Assembly: GCF_019279795.1 (NCBI RefSeq)
Contig: NC_056740.1
Span: 230,301,347-230,365,346, forward strand
Source of the DNA: Protopterus annectens
Lineage: Eukaryota; Chordata; Ceratodontiformes; Protopteridae
DNA: 64,000 nt
Direction of reading: 5' to 3'
Part shown: positions 58,327-64,000 of the stretch, one piece after another
Layout of the letters: every line of letters starts with the position of its first letter
Numbering within the stretch: position 1 is the stretch's first letter
Notes under the pieces: model-generated
What the model was told of the DNA's origin: nothing
Databases searched by the model: none
What the model saw: only the letters and a program-made list of their open reading frames with translations
Position numbers and translations under genes: made by a program

Positions 58327-60672
58327 TTAGTTTACTGTACTTCTGTCAAGCAGGGACACAGAAGAGATCCCAGGGGTAAACGTACGGTCTCCCATCCACT
58401 CGTCAGGATTTCTCTTGAAGAGGGTCAGTGAGGGGCTCTGCCTAAAATGGATTGGGATTTTGTTCCAGAGTGAGGGGAGCCTCTGGGATATGAATCTGTC
58501 CCTCCAGCATGTCCTATTTATTTCTGTGCTGAGGTTCAAGTCCCTGGAGCGTGTAGCTCTAAGGGATTTGGATTTCCTGAGGTGAAGCATGTCCATTAAT
58601 TCTGGGTTGTACATGGCTTTATACATCCGACACAGATCTCCTCTGAGTAGGCGGTATGCAACTGAGTAGAGCTGGAGTTTCTTTAGCCAAACTGCATAGG
58701 GCATCTGTTTGAGCCCCTTGATCCTCTTGGTGAGATACTTTTGGGGTCTTTCCAGTTGCTGAAGGTGCCGGGTAAGGTACATCCCAAATGGGGCATTGTA
58801 CTCAATTATGGGCCTGATAAGTGATGAGTAGAGGGGCACAATGACCTCTCTTGATCTAGATGTGAACCCTTTCATGATAAGGTGGGCTATATAGAAGGTC
58901 TTTCTAACCACTTTGGCAATGTGATTGTCAAAGGAGAGATTGCTATCTACTTGGGTCCCCAAGTCCCTAATTGCTTCTTCTGTACTTAATGGATTACCAC
59001 CTATGTGGTAATTTGTGGGCACTTTGTTTTTCCCAAAGGGGATGACTATGCACTTTTTGGCATTTAGCTTTAGGCCATGGCTCTGGCACCAGTTATCCGT
59101 CTCAGTGAGACCCTTTTGGAGGATGCTTGTGTCAGCCAGAGAGTCGATTACAGCACCCAGTTTGCAGTCATCTGCGAACTTGGTCAGCCATAGTCCACCC
59201 GTGTTAGCCTGTACCTCGGTGAAATATATACCGAACAAGAGAAGTCCCAGGACTGAGCCTTGTGGGACACAACTTGTAACTGGTTTAGAGTCTGACATGG
59301 CACCTGCTATCCTGACCATGTGGGTTCTATCCCTGAGCCAGTTTGCAACCCATCTTGTGACATAGGGGTTGATATTTAAGCTGGTGAGCTTATTTATGAT
59401 GCCCAAGTGGGGTATTGTGTCGAAGGCTTTTCCGAGGTCCAGGTAGGCTGTGTGGACTACCTCCCCTTCATCTATGGCTTTGGTAACTGTTTCAAAGAAG
59501 TTGACCAGGTTCAAGAGGCAAGATCTGCCCTCAACAAAGCTGAATTGGGTAGGATCCAGTGTCTGGAGGTTCCCAATGTCTTTGTTTATGATTTCCATGA
59601 TTATACGCTCCATAGCTTTGCAGACCAGGCTAGACAGGCTTATAGGGCAATAGTTTCCAGGGTCTGTTGTGGCACCACCTTTGAGGAGTGGGATCACTGT
59701 TGCTGTAGGTGATTCCTTGGGTATATATCCTGTAGTAAGGCTGAGATTGAACAGTGACTTTATATGAGGGTTTAGTTCTTCTTGGAGCTCGTGCAAGACA
59801 CAGCCCGGGACACTGTCTGGTCCCATTGATGCTGTGTTTTTTGCTTTGGAGAGGGCAGCTGTCACCTGTGCATCTGTGATCTCAGGAAGGCTGCACTCTG
59901 TTGGGATAGACATTTGCTCTTTTGGGGGGGGGGGGACGTTTGCACTGAACCTTTCTGCCAGGATGTTGGCAATGCCTGTGGGTTCAGTGTATTTTTTGTC
60001 ATTTTGCACTAACTCAGAGCATATCTGGGAGTTGCCTTCCAGATTTCTGACATAACTAAAGAAGGCCTTGTGATTATCCTTAATGTCTTGTATACTTTTT
60101 CTTTCGAAGCTGGCCTTAGATGATTTTATGAGGGATCTTAGTTTCTTGCTAGTATTGATCAGTGATGCCTTCCCTTTTTGGGTTTTTGCTCTGTCATGTA
60201 GTAGCTTTCTCCTTTTGTTGTATAGCTTATTTATGGCCGGGGTCCACCAGACAGGTCTCCTGCCTTTGGAGGAGTGAGTCTTGGTTTTATTTAAGATAGC
60301 ATGCTCCATGCATTCCTGTAGGTGTCCATAGAATGCTTTTGTAAAGGATTCTGCATTTTGGGCCGTATTGAGAAGTGTGAAGTTTGCTTTTGAGAAGTTC
60401 TTCACCGTGGTTTCCTTGGCTAGGGGTGGGGACAGAATATGGCTGTCCAGTGAGATTTGTTTATGGTCTGATCTTACCAATGAGGGGTATACCTCTGGTG
60501 TGGAACATAGAGACCCCATGTTGTTAATGACCAGATCCAATATGTTTTCCTCTCTTGTGGGAGTGGTGACCAGTTGTTCCATAGCATTTGAGTTTATAAA
60601 TTCTAGGAACCATTGGGCGAGGGTGTCTGGGCTTGAGTAGTTTTCCCAATCGATGTTCTGGTAGTTTGTCAC
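58327..60672 (-). CDS. CR1 copy J ORF2: 781-codon open frame, endonuclease end plus RT
   Basis: This would nick target DNA and copy element RNA. Residues 1-80 are the end of the endonuclease (IDWENYSS, NILDLVINNM at 43-52, SDHK with the catalytic His at 68-71). Residues 85-270 are the linker (VWWTPAINKLYNKRRKL at 141-157). The RT follows: TATVIPLLKGGA (about 323), LDLGKAFDTIPH with motif A Asp418, VPQGSVLG (469-476), and FADD at 499-502 (motif C). The thumb (SLIRPIIEYNAPFGMYL) and CR1 tail (CWRDRFISQRLP) complete it. There is no stop for 2.3 kb. The endonuclease N-terminus lies in another frame at 61075-60524; a 2-base loss in the GDFNY codons near 60669 separates them. The first ATG here is not the native start. 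Confidence 0.93.
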   Translation of the reverse strand: MTNYQNIDWENYSSPDTLAQWFLEFINSNAMEQLVTTPTREENILDLVINNMGSLCSTPEVYPSLVRSDHKQISLDSHILSPPLAKETTVKNFSKANFTLLNTAQNAESFTKAFYGHLQECMEHAILNKTKTHSSKGRRPVWWTPAINKLYNKRRKLLHDRAKTQKGKASLINTSKKLRSLIKSSKASFERKSIQDIKDNHKAFFSYVRNLEGNSQICSELVQNDKKYTEPTGIANILAERFSANVPPPPKEQMSIPTECSLPEITDAQVTAALSKAKNTASMGPDSVPGCVLHELQEELNPHIKSLFNLSLTTGYIPKESPTATVIPLLKGGATTDPGNYCPISLSSLVCKAMERIIMEIINKDIGNLQTLDPTQFSFVEGRSCLLNLVNFFETVTKAIDEGEVVHTAYLDLGKAFDTIPHLGIINKLTSLNINPYVTRWVANWLRDRTHMVRIAGAMSDSKPVTSCVPQGSVLGLLLFGIYFTEVQANTGGLWLTKFADDCKLGAVIDSLADTSILQKGLTETDNWCQSHGLKLNAKKCIVIPFGKNKVPTNYHIGGNPLSTEEAIRDLGTQVDSNLSFDNHIAKVVRKTFYIAHLIMKGFTSRSREVIVPLYSSLIRPIIEYNAPFGMYLTRHLQQLERPQKYLTKRIKGLKQMPYAVWLKKLQLYSVAYRLLRGDLCRMYKAMYNPELMDMLHLRKSKSLRATRSRDLNLSTEINRTCWRDRFISQRLPSLWNKIPIHFRQSPSLTLFKRNPDEWMGDRTFTPGISSVSLLDRSTVN

Positions 60673-61075
60673 CCAATATAATAGTGTTTGGAGAGACCTT
60701 CATATTCTCCAGTGTTCTCAGGAAAGCTGAGTGAGGTTCCTGTGTTTGGGAGGGTGGTCTGTAGCAGGCTATAAACTGAAAGGCAGTTTTGCCCACTGTT
60801 AGTTGCACATGGATGGTCTCTGATGCTTCGTGCAGTGCCACTAACCTGGAGGTGTGGGTATCTTTGATAAATATGGATACTCCCCCTCCTTTTGTGGTTC
60901 GGTCTGAGTTTTGGGGCCAGAAAGCATGGTATGAAGTACAACCTGTTAGTGCAGGGGTGCTCTCGGGAGCCTTGAACCAGGTTTCTGTTACTGCACAGAT
61001 ATCGATATTCTCCATACTGAGGAGAGTCTCGAGTGCGTGCATCTTGAGGTTTAGACTTCTGGCATTGAGCAGCAT
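60524..61075 (-). pseudogene. CR1 copy J ORF2, endonuclease N-terminus (frameshifted)
   Basis: Reads LLNARSLNLKMHALETLL, AVTETWF (catalytic Glu), GGGVSIFIKDTHTSRLV, FQFIACYRPPS and SPNTIILGD. At GDFN the frame slips and ends in unrelated residues. Everything before about 60672 matches the other copies well. It is the same gene as 60672-58327, broken once. Confidence 0.9.
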
Positions 61076-61137
61076 TACCCTTAGTTTTTTTTTTCTTTGT
61101 GTTGTCTATGGGGGTGGGTTTGTCTTTTGAGTCCTGC

Positions 61138-62076
61138 CTAAAAAGGCACTATGGGGGAGGCAAGAGCCTTTGCCAGTATTCGAAAACCCAGGGGTGATGG
61201 GTGCAAGACATCCCTAGCGAAGCAACGTGGCTTGTCGAGCATGTCATCCCAGGCTGACAGACACTGGATCCCCTTTGAATGACACCAATACTTTAGCCAA
61301 TTGTTAAAATTGATCATTTTGTCTTTATACTGTGGCATCATTCTTGGTGAGGGTAAGGTACTACTCAAGGTCAGGGTCATACCAGCCTGGGCTACATGAT
61401 CAAAGAGCTTCTGTGTATGTCTTTTTTTATGTAGTCCAGGGAGGTACGTCTCAGGTCATTCACACCAGCATGGACAATGACGGAGTCATATTTGTACTTG
61501 CTTTGGAGTGACATGAGTGCTTGTGTTATGTGGCAGATCCTGGCACCCGACAGGCAGCTTACAGTGACCTTCTCCTTGTTCAGCCTGGTGTGTGGGACGT
61601 CAGTGTGTCTGACAATAGAGTCACCTATTACAAGTCTATTAGGTGTGTTTAGCCTTAAGGGCTGTGACTGTGTGGCACACTGACTTTGTGAGCTATGTGC
61701 TACATGGATATTGTTCCATGGTAGGTGTTCCTTGGATGTCTGCTTTGGAGGTCTCTGCTGCTTAGGCAGATTTTTATTTAGAGCCTCCAAGTATGTTTTT
61801 GTGTGTTTGTGTTTGGTTTGCTGATGCAATAGGTCTATGTGAGACTGGATTTGTGGTGTGTGTGGTTACCTTCTCCTCCTGACAGGCTGTGCCAGTACTG
61901 GGTTGAGAGAGCTTAGCCTCCAGTTTGGCTATATAGTTACATCTCTCACATATATTTGAGCTTGTTGGGAGGAGGAGAGGGTGGTCTGTATATATAAGGC
62001 AGTTGTAACATTTCCTCAAGATTCCCAGATTCCCCAGCTGGACTGGAGAGTAAACTCGAAACTGACCTTTGGACAT
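61138..62076 (-). pseudogene. CR1 copy J ORF1, two frameshifts
   Basis: The N-terminal part starts MSKGQFRVYSPVQLGNLG with a CYNC...CERC Cys module. The frame slips near 61800. The esterase piece 61829-61392 reads RLVIGDSIVRHTDVPH, SGARICHIT, VIVHAGVNDLRRTS. It slips again near 61395, then 61380-61138 reads STLPSPRMMPQ, AWDDMLDKPR and DVLHPSPLG (His of DxxH kept). It ends IVPF at a stop; copy H reads through this point by 11 codons because of one extra T. Confidence 0.88.
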
Positions 62077-62466
62077 GCCTGAATAATATAGGGAACTACT
62101 TATTGACTGATCAGAAAGAACCAATAGGGAGCAAGTGCTTAGAAGGAGTATAAGAGGATGTAGTGCTTTAGTTTGTGTTTACCTATGAGATTACTTATAT
62201 AAGCAAGTGCAGGGCTTTAGAATGAAAATAGAATGCTTAAGTAGAGATTTAGAGCAGTTCTAAGGGAAAAAGTGAAGAGACTTTGTGGAGCCGGGAATAG
62301 TTTAAACCTGTTTAAGCTGCACTGCCTGGCGCTGCTCTGTGAGCAAGACCGCGCAAAAAGAGAGTTGCAGGGTTTTAAGAGAGAGAGATCAAGGAGTTTA
62401 GAATTGACCCAAAATGGCCAATAAAACTACAGCTTCTAGGCAGTAACCACTCCTACAGGGACAGGT

Positions 62467-63290
62467 AGGGCTGCTCAGTGTTAACCACTGCCACTGGTGA
62501 ACACAGAGACTTCCCTTTAGCCCAAGCAAGCACTGACCTCCAAGAAACTTATGAACAGTTCAGAACAGCAAATCTGTAACTGAACTTTCTTAAATTTCAG
62601 AAAGTGGGGAAAAAAGCAAGATTTTTTTGTTTTTTCTTTTTTTGTTTTAGTTTAAAGGTAGCACAGATACACAAGTAGCAAAATATTCACAACAGTGCAA
62701 TAAATGACCCCACACTTGACTGCTAGGCCAAAGTCAGGTAAAATGCAATTTTAAGAGAAAAAAAACTATTTTAAATTAAGTGCAACACAGGAAATGCAGT
62801 AAACAGGCTCTAGATGTGTTCTAAATACTGTTTCTAATACAGATATAAACTTTAGCAAGCCGGCAGGCTGCTCAAAGCTCCCTCTCTCACAGAGAACAGA
62901 GAAACTTCCTTCTATCCAAGTAAGGTATGGGCAAACACAGAAACTTGTAACACAGCCCTGAATTCAGCAATAACCTGAAAACTGGACTAAACTAGCTTAG
63001 AAAGGTGGGAAAAGAAGTATTTTTTTTTTGTTTTTTTCAGAAAATAAAGCAGATACAATCAAAAAACACTAAATGCACAGAAATGGCTTTCACACCTGAG
63101 TGTGTGGCCTACAACAGTTAAGCAGGTAATTTAAACACAAAAACAACTTTGTTAAAGTGCAGGCAGTAAAATAAGTACAATATGTAGCTGAAGCAAGCTT
63201 TTTAAATCACAGAAACTCTAGAAAGTTGGCGTTTTAGGCGGAATTAGCTAAAGGCAGCAAGAAAATCCATCATAAGTATACAGAATTTCT
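62467..63290 (-). repeat. Two diverged tandem units of about 400 bp upstream of CR1 copy J
   Basis: Unit 1 (62467-62866) and unit 2 (62867-63290) share, in order, ggctgctca, acagaga.acttcc, atccaag-like, aacttgtaa-like, an agaaagg/gtggg block followed by long T-runs, aaaacactaaatgcac-like and cacac.tga blocks, caggtaa, and a.aagtgca. They sit directly at the 5' end of copy J. A similar start (aggcttctcaaagctccttctct) follows the 5' UTR piece at 63700. They may be 5' UTR promoter monomers of this CR1 family. Confidence 0.55.
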
Positions 63291-63369
63291 AATGTATGCT
63301 GAACTATTTTGTAATTATTTGCTTGAACTTTTTGCATTGTATAACTATCATTAATAACCTACTGTATTG

Positions 63370-63490
63370 AGATTGTTATGGAGCTTTTCTCCCCAGGACA
63401 CCATTGAAAACGGGTTCATTTTGGCCCAATGGACTATCCTGGTAAACCAACTGCAAATAAATAAAATAAATAATAAATAAATAAAATGCA
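63370..63490 (+). repeat. L2/SINE-type 3' tail with (AATA)n end
   Basis: Contains gaaaacgggttcattttggc, ctatcctggtaaaccaactg and an aataaataaataataaataa tail, like the ends at 15140-15205 and 14390-14455. Confidence 0.6.
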
Positions 63491-63539
63491 GAAAAATGAT
63501 AATCACTCCAAAGTATCTCTTTTGTCTCTCTGCTGCTGT

Positions 63540-63740
63540 AGAACTCTGCAGGGCACCAGGCAGGAGCTTGCTGAGCTGTATACTAGTACAAAAACCTTGC
63601 AAATGCGGGTTTTATAGCAGGGAAATGAAAGAGAGAAATTAGCCCAAAATGGCCAATAAACTACTAATTTCTGGGCTGAAACCACTCCTCCAGGGGCAGA
63701 TAGGCTTCTCAAAGCTCCTTCTCTGTGCTGCAGTAATGCT
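63540..63740 (-). mobile_element. CR1 5' UTR fragment
   Basis: The sequence aaatgcgggttttatagcag, gggaaatgaaagag, cccaaaatggccaataaac and ccactcctccagggg matches the 5' UTR of copies I and J. It is cut off from any ORF on its left and joins ORF1 sequence of copy K on its right. Confidence 0.75.
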
Positions 63741-63744
63741 GTGG

Positions 63745-64000
63745 TAATTTGGTCTTTGGAACACTGCCTAAAAAAAGGGACTATAGGTGTGGCAAGAGCC
63801 TTGGCCAGTATCCGGAAACCAAAGGGTGACATATGCAGGCCATCTCTGGCAAAGCATCAAAGTCTGTCGATCATGTTATCCCAAGCAGACAGATGGTGGC
63901 TCCCCCTGGAATGACACCAGAAACTTAGTCAATTATTGAAGTCAGTCATTTTCTGCTTGTACTGCAGTATCATTCTTCGTGACGGTAGGATGCTGCTCAG
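63745..64000 (-). mobile_element. CR1-like LINE copy K: ORF1 C-terminus, cut by window edge
   Basis: The minus strand reads the ORF1 end: ILPSRRMIL-like at the edge, a WCHSRG-like block, then DGLHMSPFGFRILAKALATP and IVPF, followed by gcctaaaaaaag-type junction sequence in reverse. ORF2 is missing: the sequence passes straight into a 5' UTR fragment at about 63740, so the copy is internally deleted or rearranged. Confidence 0.75.

Larger units (their letters stand above)
58183..62466 (-). mobile_element. CR1-like LINE copy J, full length and youngest-looking
   Basis: 4.28 kb on the minus strand: 5' UTR (62466-62077), ORF1 (62076-61138, two frameshifts), ORF2 (61075-58327, one frameshift), and a 3' UTR (58326-58183) ending in agtatcaacctatgaactat then gaac, a short near-tandem repeat of the family terminus. 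It inserted head to tail against the 5' end of copy I. The long open frame shows it moved recently relative to the other copies. Confidence 0.94.

Noticed and set aside
59015-60640. Plus-strand open frames of 64-116 codons across the CR1 copy J RT
   Set aside because: They are antisense shadows of the 781-codon RT frame and show no domain.

Overview
This is intronic sequence of a large vertebrate genome, not a prokaryotic or compact genome. The only host coding sequence I can support is two exons of PCSK6 (PACE4, a furin-family proprotein convertase) on the + strand at 16769-16945 and 35582-35684. Their splice phases match (1/1, then 1/2). They are separated by an 18.6 kb intron, and no neighbouring PCSK6 exon was recognised in the 16.8 kb to the left or the 28.3 kb to the right. 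The gene therefore spans the whole window with inflated introns.

Almost everything else is retroelement debris. The mix suggests a lungfish or another giant-genome sarcopterygian (salamander or caecilian less likely). It includes CR1-like LINEs with an SGNH-esterase ORF1, L1 and L2 LINEs, a restriction-endonuclease (R4/Dong-type) LINE, DIRS tyrosine-recombinase elements and a V-SINE-like tRNA SINE. The species is an inference, not shown directly.

Layout: 1-3317, tandem duplication carrying CR1 copies A and B (-). 3245-5560, L1 (-). 6100-8755, truncated DIRS (+). 8757-12400, interleaved CR1 and L2 pieces (-). 13.2-15.25 kb, inverted and tandem repeats and a SINE. 16769-16945, PCSK6 exon. 17.1-21.1 kb, CR1 copy D, an L1 scrap and MITE-like inverted repeats. 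21.8-25.5 kb, CR1 copy F and an L1/Tx1-like LINE. 25585-29800, near full-length CR1 copy E (-). 29.8-34.15 kb, small TIR element and L1 pieces. 35582-35684, PCSK6 exon. 36.2-40.05 kb, CR1 copy G split by an R4-like LINE. 41408-45690, near full-length CR1 copy H (+). 45.9-47.2 kb, L2-like LINE (+). 47586-52502, structurally complete DIRS element (-). 52.5-54.15 kb, second-lineage CR1-like scrap. 54160-64000, head-to-tail array of CR1 copies I, J and K (-), with about 400 bp tandem monomers upstream of J.

CR1 copy J is the youngest-looking element: 781 codons of its ORF2 are open, broken from its 5' part by one small deletion. The elements do not act as a pathway with PCSK6; they are insertions tolerated in its introns. 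I found no CRISPR array, operon or rRNA gene, and no convincing novel host system. The most notable features are the CR1 array with its candidate 5' monomers, the DIRS element with both inverted termini, and the nested insertions.
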